Below, piece after piece: positions 18,448 to 27,825 of a stretch of DNA of 64,000 nucleotides (positions are counted from its first letter, which is position 1; the number at the start of each line of letters is the position of its first letter). The notes beneath the pieces were generated by a model, which made no database searches, was not told where the DNA came from, and was given only the letters and a program-made list of their open reading frames with translations. Location: positions 200,131 to 264,130 of the forward strand of contig QFDA01000001.1 in NCBI GenBank assembly GCA_003130815.1, given 5' to 3'. This DNA is from Bacteroidetes bacterium SCGC AAA795-G10. GTDB taxonomy: Bacteria; Bacteroidota; Bacteroidia; Flavobacteriales; Flavobacteriaceae. Made by a program: the position numbers and the translations under genes.

Positions 18448-19326
18448 CTAAGATACTGAACCCAAATATTTCTTTGGTGTTGTTCCGTACTTCTTTTTAA
18501 AAGCGTTAATAAAATGACTTGAAGTGCTATATCCTAGTTTTAAGCCTACCTCATTAACATTATATTTTTGTGACTCAAGCATTTTTCTTGCCTCATCCAT
18601 TTTATGATCTAACAAATATGCATAAACAGTATCACCATAAATTTGTTTAAATCCATCTTTAAGTTTTTTTAGTGAAAGTCCAATTTCTCTTGCTAATTCT
18701 TCAAGTGAGGGTGGATCAGTCATTCGTTTTAAAATGATGTCTTTTGCTGCTCTAATTTTTTGAACGTTCTCCTCATCAATTAAAAAAGGACATTTTTCAG
18801 TTGATGGATCTTCACTTTTATTGAAATAAAGACTTAGAAGTTCATATACTTTCCCTTTAATATAGAGCGATCTGATGCTATCATGAATTTTTAATTGCAA
18901 TATTTGACTTAAAACAACTGCTATGGATGAAGTAAATAATTGATTATCATAATATTTTTTTGCTCTATTTTCTAGACTCAAAAAAGATATTTGGTCTGCG
19001 TCAGAGGAAAATAAAGAATGGAATTTCGAAATTGAAATTAAAATACTTACCATCCATGTGTCTGGTGACAATTCTACATCAATAGGTAACGGTTTTTGTG
19101 GATTGTATAGTAGTATTGAGTGTTCTTCTCGTACCTGAAATGAGTAGTTTCCATCGTTAAAGCTAAAGTTTGTTTGACCCTTCAAGCAAAAATGAAATTG
19201 AATAACATCTTGATCTACAGGATATTTTTCTCTTATAATTCTTTCAGTATCATTTTTGAATCGCAAAACATAAAACCCAGATTCAATCTCAGTGTTATAG
19301 AAAGAACTTATACCGTTATTTTTCAT
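18448..19326 (-). CDS. AraC family transcriptional regulator
   Basis: 292 residues with a ~180-residue ligand/dimerisation domain (QFHFCLKGQTNFSFNDG, cupin-like) and a C-terminal double helix-turn-helix of the AraC/XylS class (LEELAREIGLSLKKLKDGFK and NEVGLKLGYSTSSHFINAFKKKYG). It is divergently placed from hemA across a 180-nt promoter region and is first in an operon with hemH, so regulation of heme synthesis is a reasonable inference. The inducer is unknown. Confidence 0.92.
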   Translation of the reverse strand: MKNNGISSFYNTEIESGFYVLRFKNDTERIIREKYPVDQDVIQFHFCLKGQTNFSFNDGNYSFQVREEHSILLYNPQKPLPIDVELSPDTWMVSILISISKFHSLFSSDADQISFLSLENRAKKYYDNQLFTSSIAVVLSQILQLKIHDSIRSLYIKGKVYELLSLYFNKSEDPSTEKCPFLIDEENVQKIRAAKDIILKRMTDPPSLEELAREIGLSLKKLKDGFKQIYGDTVYAYLLDHKMDEARKMLESQKYNVNEVGLKLGYSTSSHFINAFKKKYGTTPKKYLGSVS

Positions 19327-19473
19327 ATCTATAAATAAATTAGACTTGTATCAATTGATTAAATAATTTCCTTCAAAACTATGGCATTAATTTGATTTTT
19401 GGGTTTTTTTATTTTAAAACTTTATCAGATATTTAAAAACTTTTTAGCGTTACTTTTTTTAATTAATGTGTCT

Positions 19474-19481
19474 TAAGTTTG
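19474..19481 (+). promoter_or_regulatory. Promoter -7 element for the hemA operon
   Basis: TAAGTTTG matches TAnnTTTG exactly, ending 25 nt before the hemA ATG in the AraC/hemA divergent region (19327-19506). No clear -33 TTG at the usual spacing was seen, which would fit an activator-dependent promoter. Confidence 0.5.
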
Positions 19482-19506
19482 CAATGGATTTAGATAGAAT
19501 AGAATA

Positions 19507-20736
19507 ATGGAGACGCATCATCTTTTTGTGGTTGGGGTAAGTTATAAAACCGCAAATATTGATCTTAGAGGGAAATTTAGTCTTAATGACACCCAGCATC
19601 ATGCCTTATTCTTAGAAGCTCAAAAACAAAAAATCAAGGACTTAATTGTTGTTAATACATGCAATCGCACTGAATTATATGCTTGGGCGCCTGATTCTGA
19701 AATTCTGGTAAACCTACTTTGTAATCATAGTGATGGAGATAAAGAGTTTTTTGAACAAATTGGTTATACACTTAAAGGGGAAGAAGGGATAAATCATGTT
19801 TTTCGTGTAGGAACTGGATTAGAGAGCCAGATACTTGGTGATTTTGAAATTATTGGACAAATAAAGCAAAGTTTTTTTCGTTCAAAAAAAATGGGACTAG
19901 CCGAGGGCTATTTGGAGCATTTTATAAACGCTGTTATAAATGCTAGCAAAAGAATAAAGACCGAGACAAAAATTTCAAGTGGTGCAACCTCTGTAGCATT
20001 TGCCTCAGTCCAATATATTCTTAAAAACACTCAGAACATATCAAAAAAAAATATTCTCCTTTTTGGTACAGGTAAAATAGGTGCTAACACATGTAAAAAT
20101 CTTGTAAAACACACACCAAATGACCAAATCACACTGATTAATAGAACCCAGTCTCGAGCAGATAAAATTGCAAGTAAGTTTCCTGTTGTTGTTAAACCTT
20201 TTTCGGAACTAACCTCTTGTATTCATAAAGCAGATATCCTTATAGTAGCAACAGGAGCACAGAACTCAACAATTTCAAAAGAATTAATCCATAACAATAA
20301 GCCTTTACTTATACTTGATCTTTCAATTCCTAGAAATGTAGATACAGAAATTAATGAAATTGAAAATGTTAAAGTGATTCATTTAGACGAGCTCTCCCAA
20401 ATTACCGATGCTACTTTTGAAATAAGAAAAAAACATATTCCCAAAGCTGAGGTAATATTAAACGAAACCAAAAATGAATTCCTAAACTGGCTTAAGCACA
20501 GAAAATATATACCTGCACTCAATGCCTTTAAAGAGAAAATAACTTCTTCAGAAAAAAAAGACAATGAATTAAAGGTTTATCTGAATAACTGTTTTGGTTT
20601 TCAAAGGAAACAGAGAATTGCACAAAAAATTACAGGACAAATTGCCGCCTATATTAGGGAAAACCCAAACCAAGCTGAGGAGACTATAGATTTAATTACA
20701 GATGTTTTTGAGCTCAATTCAGAAAAGATTGATTGA
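19507..20736 (+). CDS. hemA: Glutamyl-tRNA reductase
   Basis: First committed step of C5-pathway heme synthesis: reduces Glu-tRNA to glutamate-1-semialdehyde with NADPH. 409 residues. The catalytic Cys52 lies in VVNTCNRTE, with the family motifs GVSYKTA, GLESQILGD, a Rossmann segment (LLFGTGKIGANTCKNL) and the LDLSIPRNVD stretch. Start of a plus-strand operon hemA-hemC-hemD-hemE-hemF-antiporter-hemB; its TGA overlaps the hemC ATG by one base. The partner hemL (aminomutase) is not in the window. Confidence 0.97.
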   Translation: METHHLFVVGVSYKTANIDLRGKFSLNDTQHHALFLEAQKQKIKDLIVVNTCNRTELYAWAPDSEILVNLLCNHSDGDKEFFEQIGYTLKGEEGINHVFRVGTGLESQILGDFEIIGQIKQSFFRSKKMGLAEGYLEHFINAVINASKRIKTETKISSGATSVAFASVQYILKNTQNISKKNILLFGTGKIGANTCKNLVKHTPNDQITLINRTQSRADKIASKFPVVVKPFSELTSCIHKADILIVATGAQNSTISKELIHNNKPLLILDLSIPRNVDTEINEIENVKVIHLDELSQITDATFEIRKKHIPKAEVILNETKNEFLNWLKHRKYIPALNAFKEKITSSEKKDNELKVYLNNCFGFQRKQRIAQKITGQIAAYIRENPNQAEETIDLITDVFELNSEKID

Positions 20737-21644
20737 TGATCCAAGTTGGAACTCGCAAAAGCACGTTAGCCCTATGGCAGGCAAACCAAGTTAGAGATCA
20801 TTTAAAAAAAATTGGCTACGCTTCAAAATTAGTTGCTATTGAAAGTTTAGGCGATAAAAATTTAGTGCAGCCTATCTATTCTATGGGGATTAAAGGTGTT
20901 TTTACAAAGTCCTTAGATATTGCCCTTCTAAACAACAAAATAGATATCGCTATCCACAGCTTAAAAGATGTGCCTACATTACTTCCAAAAGGGATTGAAA
21001 TTTCTGCTTATTTAAAAAGAGATAATCCTTATGACATAGTCGTGCATAACCCAAAATTTATTGATTGGGATGTATGCGATACAATAGGAACTGGAAGTTT
21101 AAGACGAAGAGCTCAATGGATGAGAAAGTTCCCAAAACACAAAACGGAGAATTTGAGAGGAAATGTCCAAACAAGGTTAAATAAATTAAATAAATCCAAA
21201 TGGGGCGGTGCTATTTTTGCAAAAGTTGGACTACAACGTTTAAATCTGCTAAATGAAAATAGTTACTCCGTTTTAGAATGGATGATACCGGCTCCAGGGC
21301 AAGGTATTATTGGGATAGCTAGTATGAAAAAAAATGAAAAAATTGCTAGTATCATTAAAGAGCTAAATTGTGAAGAGACAATGCTGTGTGCTGAGATTGA
21401 AAGAAATTTTCTTAGAACTATTCAGGCAGGTTGTTCAGCTCCAGTTGGGGCTTATGCATATATTAAAAACAAAAAAATACATTTTAAAACTGGCATTTTC
21501 TCTATAGAGGGTAAAGAGGCTATCTTTAATGAAGTTGAAATTCCTTTAGTTAAAGCTAAGGGCCTTGGAGAAAAATTAGCCTTTCAGGTCTTGAAAAAAG
21601 GAGGCTCAAAATTGATGGAAAAAATTAAAAACCAAATGAGATGA
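20736..21644 (+). CDS. hemC: Hydroxymethylbilane synthase (porphobilinogen deaminase)
   Basis: Condenses four porphobilinogens into hydroxymethylbilane using a covalently bound dipyrromethane cofactor; 302 residues. Family landmarks: VGTRKSTLALWQA at the N-terminus, HSLKDVPTLLP, GTGSLRRRAQ, LRGNVQTRL, APGQGIIGI and the cofactor Cys in AGCSAPVGAYA. The ATG at 20736 shares its A with the hemA stop codon (a TTG one codon earlier is also in frame), which supports ATG and translational coupling. Confidence 0.96.
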   Translation: MIQVGTRKSTLALWQANQVRDHLKKIGYASKLVAIESLGDKNLVQPIYSMGIKGVFTKSLDIALLNNKIDIAIHSLKDVPTLLPKGIEISAYLKRDNPYDIVVHNPKFIDWDVCDTIGTGSLRRRAQWMRKFPKHKTENLRGNVQTRLNKLNKSKWGGAIFAKVGLQRLNLLNENSYSVLEWMIPAPGQGIIGIASMKKNEKIASIIKELNCEETMLCAEIERNFLRTIQAGCSAPVGAYAYIKNKKIHFKTGIFSIEGKEAIFNEVEIPLVKAKGLGEKLAFQVLKKGGSKLMEKIKNQMR

Positions 21645-22318
21645 GACTTCTCTCTACAAAGACACTAAGTCCTAGTATTAAGGATCATTTAGCAAAGATT
21701 GGAACTTCAATAGTAGAATATCCACTTATTAAGATACAACCGTTGTATCTAACCAATCAAAAAATTCAGCCTATGCTTATTTTTACAAGTCAAAATGCTG
21801 TTAGACTAGTCAATAAAAACAATACTTTAAAAAATAAGATCGCCGGTAAAAAGTCATTTTGTGTTGGTGAAAAAACACGAGAGCTATTAAAAAAATTTGG
21901 TTTCAAAGTTATTGAAATGAAAGAAAATGCTAATGAGTTGGCCAATTTTCTAGTTGAAAAATATAATAAAAATTCATTCTCTTTTTTTTGCGGTAGAAAA
22001 AGGAGATCTGAAATTGAGTCATTGCTTAAGAAAAATAGTATGACCATTGAAATTCATGAGCTCTACGATACATTATTTATAAATAAAAAATTTAAGAATC
22101 CTTATGATGGAATAATTTTTTTCAGCCCTTCAGCAGTTTTAAGTTTTTTTGAAAACAACAAATGGCCAAAAGATTCTCACGGTTTTTGTATTGGGAAAAG
22201 TACTGCAGAAATTTTAAAAAAGTATACCACTAATTATAGCGAGGCAAAACATCCAAACGAAGATCAATTATTACAGACAATAATTAATTATTTCTCTAAG
22301 CACTATGTTAAAAAATAA
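21641..22318 (+). CDS. hemD: Uroporphyrinogen-III synthase
   Basis: Cyclises hydroxymethylbilane to uroporphyrinogen III; 225 residues. HemD is poorly conserved in sequence. Assignment rests on length, on the two-lobe pattern ([12 protein letters not shown] in the first lobe, [10 protein letters not shown] and [14 protein letters not shown] in the second), and on strict position between hemC and hemE with ATGA overlap at the start and a 14-nt overlap with hemE at the end. Confidence 0.9.
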   Translation: MRLLSTKTLSPSIKDHLAKIGTSIVEYPLIKIQPLYLTNQKIQPMLIFTSQNAVRLVNKNNTLKNKIAGKKSFCVGEKTRELLKKFGFKVIEMKENANELANFLVEKYNKNSFSFFCGRKRRSEIESLLKKNSMTIEIHELYDTLFINKKFKNPYDGIIFFSPSAVLSFFENNKWPKDSHGFCIGKSTAEILKKYTTNYSEAKHPNEDQLLQTIINYFSKHYVKK

Positions 22319-23327
22319 TCTATTTCTAAAAGCACTTAATGGTGAAACAGTCACTCGCCCTCCTGTCTGGATGATGCGGCAAGCTGGACGTTATCTTCCA
22401 GATTTCATGGCTCTCAAGAAAAAGTATGACTTTTTTACACGCTGCCAGACACCTGAATTAGCAACTAAAATTACCCTTATGCCAATCGATCAAATTGGTC
22501 CAGATGCTGCTATATTATTTAGTGATATTTTAGTGGTTCTTCAGGCAATGCAATTGGAAGTTGAAATGAAAGATAACATAGGTCCGTGGATACCTAATCC
22601 AGTAAGATCAAAAATAGATTTGGATAAATTAATAATTCCTGATATCGAAGAGCATCTTGGTTATGTAATGGATGCAATCAAACTAACACAAAATGAATTA
22701 AACGAAAGAGTCCCATTGATTGGATTTGCAGGTTCTCCTTGGACCTTACTATGTTATGCCGTTCAAGGTCAAGGATCAAAAACTTTTGATAAAGCAAAAG
22801 CATTTTGCTTTAGTAAGCCTAAACTTGCCCATGATTTGCTTCAGAAAATAACAACTACTACCATTTTATATCTCAAACAAAAAATAAATTCTGGGGTAAA
22901 TGCAATTCAGATTTTCGATTCGTGGGGAGGTATTCTCTCTCCAGAAGATTATAATATTTTTTCATGGCCTTACATTCAACAAATAATTGATGAGATTAAG
23001 AATAAAATTCCAGTCATAATTTTTGGCAAAGGATGTTGGTTTGCATTACACGATATGGGAAAATCAGGTGCTTCTGCAGTCGGAGTTGACTGGACTTGTT
23101 CGGCAAGGAATGCTCGATATCTTTCGGGTGGACAAGTCACTTTACAAGGAAACTTTGATCCCTCGCGACTACTTTCTCCTATTCCAGAAATTACAGAGGC
23201 AGTTTATAAAATGATAAATGAATTTGGTAAAGACCGCTACATAGTTAATCTTGGACATGGAATACTTCCAAATATACCAGTGGATCATGCTAAAGCTTTT
23301 GTTGATGCTGTAAAATCATATTATTAA
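22305..23327 (+). CDS. hemE: Uroporphyrinogen decarboxylase
   Basis: Decarboxylates the four acetate side chains of uroporphyrinogen III to coproporphyrinogen III; 340 residues, cytosolic. The N-terminal signature [16 protein letters not shown] with its substrate-binding Arg residues, the catalytic Asp in [17 protein letters not shown], and FDSWGG are all present. The start codon lies inside the end of hemD. Confidence 0.97.
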   Translation: MLKNNLFLKALNGETVTRPPVWMMRQAGRYLPDFMALKKKYDFFTRCQTPELATKITLMPIDQIGPDAAILFSDILVVLQAMQLEVEMKDNIGPWIPNPVRSKIDLDKLIIPDIEEHLGYVMDAIKLTQNELNERVPLIGFAGSPWTLLCYAVQGQGSKTFDKAKAFCFSKPKLAHDLLQKITTTTILYLKQKINSGVNAIQIFDSWGGILSPEDYNIFSWPYIQQIIDEIKNKIPVIIFGKGCWFALHDMGKSGASAVGVDWTCSARNARYLSGGQVTLQGNFDPSRLLSPIPEITEAVYKMINEFGKDRYIVNLGHGILPNIPVDHAKAFVDAVKSYY

Positions 23328-23333
23328 AATAGA

Positions 23334-24236
23334 ATGAAAGATCAGTTTTACAATTTTATTAGAGGATTACAGGATAAAATCACAAAAGAGCTTGAGTCTA
23401 TTGATGGTAAAGCAAAGTTCAATGAAGATCTATGGGAAAGATCCGAAGGTGGAGGTGGTAGGAGTAGAATAATCGAAAATGGAAACGTAATTGAAAAGGG
23501 AGGAGTTAACATTTCAGCAGTTGACGGTCCTCTACCTGAGAGTATGCAAAAGTATTTTAATGTTAATGAAGTTGATTTTTTTGCTTGTGGATTAAGTTTA
23601 GTGATACATCCTTTTAACCCCATGATACCAACTGTTCACGGTAATTGGAGGTATTTTGAAATGTATGATAAAATAGGAAATATAATCGATCAGTGGTTTG
23701 GTGGAGGACAAGACTTAACACCCTATTACATTTTTGAAGAAGATGTGAAACATTTTCACCAAAGCTGCAAAGATGTTTGTGATCATTTTCATGCTGACTA
23801 TTATTCAGAATTTAAAACAATGTGTGATAATTATTTTTTTAATCATCATCGTAATGAAGCTCGTGGTGTTGGAGGTCTTTTTTTTGACTATCTAAAAAAA
23901 GATAAAGACTTTAGTTTAGAAGATCGTTTTGATTTTGTAACAGCTGTTGGAAAATCTTTTTTAGATGCTTACATGCCAATTTTTAAAAAAAGAATGAAAC
24001 ATCGTTTTACTCAAGCTCAAAAAAATTGGCAGGAGATAAGGAGAGGTCGCTATGTTGAATTTAATCTTATACATGATAAAGGAACACTTTTTGGTTTAAA
24101 AACAAATGGTCGCATTGAAAGTATTTTAATGAGTCTACCTCCAAAAGTACAATGGCAATATAACCATAAACCTAAAGAAGGAAGTGAAGAAAAAAAACTT
24201 TTGGATGTACTTAAAAAACCAAAAAAATGGGTTTAA
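23334..24236 (+). CDS. hemF: Oxygen-dependent coproporphyrinogen-III oxidase
   Basis: Aerobic oxidative decarboxylation of coproporphyrinogen III to protoporphyrinogen IX; 300 residues. Visible motifs: GGGGRSRI, VIHPFNPMIPTVHGNWRYFE, the DQWFGGGQDLTPYY signature, and the end motif YVEFNLIHDKGTLFGL. Starts 6 nt after hemE. Use of HemF here implies aerobic heme synthesis; no oxygen-independent hemN is in the window. Confidence 0.97.
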   Translation: MKDQFYNFIRGLQDKITKELESIDGKAKFNEDLWERSEGGGGRSRIIENGNVIEKGGVNISAVDGPLPESMQKYFNVNEVDFFACGLSLVIHPFNPMIPTVHGNWRYFEMYDKIGNIIDQWFGGGQDLTPYYIFEEDVKHFHQSCKDVCDHFHADYYSEFKTMCDNYFFNHHRNEARGVGGLFFDYLKKDKDFSLEDRFDFVTAVGKSFLDAYMPIFKKRMKHRFTQAQKNWQEIRRGRYVEFNLIHDKGTLFGLKTNGRIESILMSLPPKVQWQYNHKPKEGSEEKKLLDVLKKPKKWV

Positions 24237-24296
24237 GAAATCATAAAAAAATAATAAATACATTTTTTGTATTTTAATTTATTATCTGTGTTTTCA

Positions 24297-25592
24297 ATGA
24301 GTACACTTACAATTTTATTTGTTTTACCACTACTAATAATATTCTCCTATTTATTTGATGCATTTGCTAAGAAAACTAAATTTCCATCTGTCATCTTACT
24401 CATGGCAACTGGTATTATTATCCGAATTCTTGTTTCATTCACAGATTATGAAAATTTTTCTTTTTTAGAAAATTTAATTCCAGTCTTAGGTACTTTAGGG
24501 TTAATATTAATTGTCCTAGAAGGAGCCATTGAATTAGAAATAACTGTTGAGAAATTACCGCTAATTCTTAAGGGTTTTTTTGCAGCCTTTATTATTCTTA
24601 TAGCAAACATATTTGCCTTGAATCTAATATTCGAATTAGCACTTCAATTGGAACCGGCAAGTGCCATGTTATTTTCTATACCATTTGCAATTATAAGCAG
24701 CGCGGTTGCTATTCCTTCAGCATCAAGTCTCTTGCAAGTAGAGCGTGAGTTTGTAGTTTATGAATCTACTTTTTCAGATATTTTAGGAATTATGATTTTT
24801 AATTATGCTCTTCGCCAACTCGAATCAAATCAAGCACTTATAGGGGCTGAACCTTTGATCGCACTTGGCCTTCAGATTGTTGGTGTTATATTTATTTCTA
24901 TTGTTATAACATACATATTATTTCAATTAATGCGCCAAATAAATAGTAAAGTAAAATTCTTTTTAATTCTAGCACTACTCATTTTAGTTTATGCTTTTGG
25001 TAAATTATTTCATCTTCCGGCACTTGTAACTATATTTATTTTTGGTATATTTTTAAGTAATGTTAAGAGTTTACTGCCTAAATTCTTAAAAAGAAATCTT
25101 GATCTAGACGCCTCAGAAAGGGATCTAAATGAATTTCATACCCTTACTGCTGAATCAACTTTTATAGTCCGCACATTTTTCTTTTTGTTTTTTGGATTTT
25201 CTATCAAAATAATTGACTTTTTAAGTATTACCCCACTATTTTACGGTCTTTTAATAATTATAGTAATGATTTTTATTCGCTATTTATATTTTGCCATAAC
25301 AAGTTTAAAACTAAAACCGAGTCCACTTGCCTATATGTCACCAAGAGGTCTAATTAGTATTCTACTATTTATTCAGTTAAAGGATATAAATTTCATCAAT
25401 TTAGATCAAAGTATTATTGATGAGCGTGTATTACTTGTCGTTATTCTAACTTCAATGATAGTGATGCTTTTAGGAACAATTAAAAAAACTCAACCTATCG
25501 AAGAACCTATATTCAATGAAGAAGAATCTATTTCAATAGAAATGGATCTGGACCCAAACTATTCAAAACAAGATGATAATGAAAATCAATAA
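24297..25592 (+). CDS. Cation:proton antiporter (CPA family)
   Basis: 431-residue inner-membrane protein with about eleven to twelve hydrophobic segments, resembling Na+(K+)/H+ antiporters (LLMATGIIIR, LILIVLEGAIELE, VAIPSASSLL, DILGIMIFNYAL), with a short acidic cytoplasmic tail. The frame opens at 24267, but the ATG at 24297 (MSTLTILFVL) gives the normal N-terminus. It sits between hemF and hemB with 5 nt to hemB, so it is carried in the heme operon without an obvious functional link. Transported ion not determinable. Confidence 0.82.
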   Translation: MSTLTILFVLPLLIIFSYLFDAFAKKTKFPSVILLMATGIIIRILVSFTDYENFSFLENLIPVLGTLGLILIVLEGAIELEITVEKLPLILKGFFAAFIILIANIFALNLIFELALQLEPASAMLFSIPFAIISSAVAIPSASSLLQVEREFVVYESTFSDILGIMIFNYALRQLESNQALIGAEPLIALGLQIVGVIFISIVITYILFQLMRQINSKVKFFLILALLILVYAFGKLFHLPALVTIFIFGIFLSNVKSLLPKFLKRNLDLDASERDLNEFHTLTAESTFIVRTFFFLFFGFSIKIIDFLSITPLFYGLLIIIVMIFIRYLYFAITSLKLKPSPLAYMSPRGLISILLFIQLKDINFINLDQSIIDERVLLVVILTSMIVMLLGTIKKTQPIEEPIFNEEESISIEMDLDPNYSKQDDNENQ

Positions 25593-25597
25593 AAAAT

Positions 25598-26569
25598 ATG
25601 TATCCAATTCAAAGAAATAGAAGATTAAGAAGTAGTCCTAGTCTTAGAGCATTAGTACAAGAACACAAATTAAGTGCTGATGATTTTATTGTTCCATTAT
25701 TTATTATTGAAGGAAAACAAAAAAGGGAAAAAATCCCTTCAATGCCTGGTTACTTTAGAATAACACTCGATTTAATTCAAGAACATGTTAAAAATCTTTG
25801 GAGTCTTGGATTAAAATCAGTTTTGATTTTTGTTAAAATTTCTGAGAATTTAAAAGATAACAAAGGTTCAGAAGCATTAAATTCTGGAGGTTTGATGCAA
25901 AGCGCTATAAAAAAGGTGAAAGATGCTGTCCCAGATATGGTCGTAATGACTGATGTTGCACTCGATCCATATTCCTCATATGGTCATGATGGAATTGTCG
26001 ATAAGGGAAAAATTATTAATGATAAAACTATTGCTGTTTTATCAAAAATGGCATTGTCACATGCAGAAGCAGGTGCCGATGTTGTTGCCCCAAGCGATAT
26101 GATGGATGGGAGAATTTTAAAAATAAGGCAACTCTTGGAATCAGAAAACTATCAGGATACAGTAATTATGAGCTATAGTGCTAAATATTCTTCCAGTTTT
26201 TACGGTCCATTTAGGGATGCCTTAGATTCTGCACCAGGATTTGGTGATAAGAAAACTTATCAAATGGACTTTGGAAACAGAAAAGAGGCAATCGTTGAGG
26301 CTCAAAGGGATGTTGATGAAGGAGCTGATATTATTATGATAAAACCAGGGATAGCCTATCTGGATATAATTAGAGATCTAAAGGAAAATATCACTGCTCC
26401 CCTTGCAGCATACCAAGTAAGTGGGGAATATGCAATGCTCAAAGCCGCAGCTGAAAGGGGTTGGTTAGACCATGATCAAATAATGATGGAACAACTTTTA
26501 AGTTTTAAACGTGCTGGAGCTTCAATGATTGCATCATATTTTGCTGAAGAAGCTGTAAAATTAATTTAA
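25598..26569 (+). CDS. hemB: Delta-aminolevulinic acid dehydratase (porphobilinogen synthase)
   Basis: Condenses two 5-aminolevulinates to porphobilinogen; 323 residues, octameric in the family. The two active-site lysines are at about 196 (MSYSAKYSSSFYGP) and 249 (IMIKPGIAYLD). The metal region at about 119-132 reads DVALDPYSSYGHDG: the Cys triad of zinc enzymes is replaced by Asp/Ala/Asp, so this is the zinc-independent (Mg/K-stimulated) type. Last gene of the hem operon; the convergent amino-acid oxidase gene ends 7 nt beyond. Confidence 0.96.
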   Translation: MYPIQRNRRLRSSPSLRALVQEHKLSADDFIVPLFIIEGKQKREKIPSMPGYFRITLDLIQEHVKNLWSLGLKSVLIFVKISENLKDNKGSEALNSGGLMQSAIKKVKDAVPDMVVMTDVALDPYSSYGHDGIVDKGKIINDKTIAVLSKMALSHAEAGADVVAPSDMMDGRILKIRQLLESENYQDTVIMSYSAKYSSSFYGPFRDALDSAPGFGDKKTYQMDFGNRKEAIVEAQRDVDEGADIIMIKPGIAYLDIIRDLKENITAPLAAYQVSGEYAMLKAAAERGWLDHDQIMMEQLLSFKRAGASMIASYFAEEAVKLI

Positions 26570-26576
26570 AAATTCA

Positions 26577-27824
26577 TTAGATCCTCTCAGGTAAGAAAGG
26601 CTTTAAATCCATTGATATTTTTCTACCTGAGATAACTTCAGTAACCAGTTGTCCTGTTGCTGGTCCCAAGCTCCATCCCATCATAGAATGACCCGTAGCT
26701 AAAACCATGTTTTTAATTTTTGAGTGCCTGCCAATAAAAGGGAGACCGTCAGGTGAAAGTGGTCGAAGACCGCTTTGAACATCATTAATGGAAGTTTTTG
26801 GTATTTCTAAAGTTGGATAATATTTTGTTACTGAATCTGCAATGGCATGAACACGTTTAATATTGGTTCTGTCATTTACTCCTGATATCTCCATTGTCCC
26901 ACCAAACCGTGTGAAACCTTCCATAGGTGTTACGGCTACTTTAGACTCTAAAAGAATTGCTGGTAGTGTTATCCCGGTAGATTTGTAAACATTTATCCTG
27001 TAGCCTTTTCCTGGTTGAATCAATAATTTGATACCCAAGTCCTTTAAAATTTGTTGTGACCAAGCTCCAGTTGACAAAACAAATTCATCTGCTTCAAAAA
27101 TTCCTTTATCTGTTACTACTTTCTGAATTTGTTTGTCATTTTTTTGGAAATATTTTACTGTATTCTCTAATTTAAATCCAACACCCTTTTTAATCAAATA
27201 ATCTTTTAAATTATTGATAAATAGCTCTGGGGTTGAGTGTGCATCGCTTTTATACCAGAAGGCTCCAGCAATATCCATAGGAATGTCCGGTTGTATTTTT
27301 AAAACTTGTTCTTTTGAAAATTGCTCTACTTTAATCCCCAAATCTTTTGCCCATTTTGAGATCTCTGATTCCTCTTTTTCGGCGTGAGAAGTTTTATAGG
27401 CCATTAGAAGACCTTTAGTTTCTAGGTGAAAGTCAAAAGATTCTGATTTTAGCATTTCTAAGTACAACTTTTTACTCAAAAGATTTATATCAAGAATCGA
27501 TTTCATTGAGCTTTGGACATGTTTATTTGTACAAGATTTTATAAATTTTAAGCCCCATCTAATCAGATCTAAATCAAAACGTGGTTTAATGTAAAAAGGA
27601 CTTTTAGCATTAAACATCCATTTCATTCCTTTTGAAATCATTCCTGGTGCAGCCATGGGAACTATGTGGCTGGGAGTTAAATAACCTGCGTTTACATGTG
27701 AAGCTCCAGAGTCTAATCTACCCTTATCAATAATTGTTACTTCATGTCCTTCCTGGATTAGATAATAAGCAGTTGATAAACCAACTATGCCACCCCCTAA
27801 TACAACAACTTTTTTTTTGACCAT
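26577..27824 (-). CDS. FAD-dependent D-amino acid dehydrogenase, probable cis-4-hydroxy-D-proline oxidase/dehydrogenase
   Basis: 415-residue DadA/DAO-type flavoenzyme with the Rossmann FAD motif VVLGGGIVGLSTAYYL at the N-terminus and a C-terminal FAD-contact segment (GLRPLSPDGLPFIG, ATGHSMMGWSLGPATG). In hydroxyproline pathways this enzyme oxidises cis-4-hydroxy-D-proline to 1-pyrroline-4-hydroxy-2-carboxylate. The specificity is inferred from its place 1 nt after the epimerase gene and from the complete set of partners. Last gene of the four-gene operon starting at 31288. Confidence 0.85.
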   Translation of the reverse strand: MVKKKVVVLGGGIVGLSTAYYLIQEGHEVTIIDKGRLDSGASHVNAGYLTPSHIVPMAAPGMISKGMKWMFNAKSPFYIKPRFDLDLIRWGLKFIKSCTNKHVQSSMKSILDINLLSKKLYLEMLKSESFDFHLETKGLLMAYKTSHAEKEESEISKWAKDLGIKVEQFSKEQVLKIQPDIPMDIAGAFWYKSDAHSTPELFINNLKDYLIKKGVGFKLENTVKYFQKNDKQIQKVVTDKGIFEADEFVLSTGAWSQQILKDLGIKLLIQPGKGYRINVYKSTGITLPAILLESKVAVTPMEGFTRFGGTMEISGVNDRTNIKRVHAIADSVTKYYPTLEIPKTSINDVQSGLRPLSPDGLPFIGRHSKIKNMVLATGHSMMGWSLGPATGQLVTEVISGRKISMDLKPFLPERI

Positions 27825-27825
27825 A

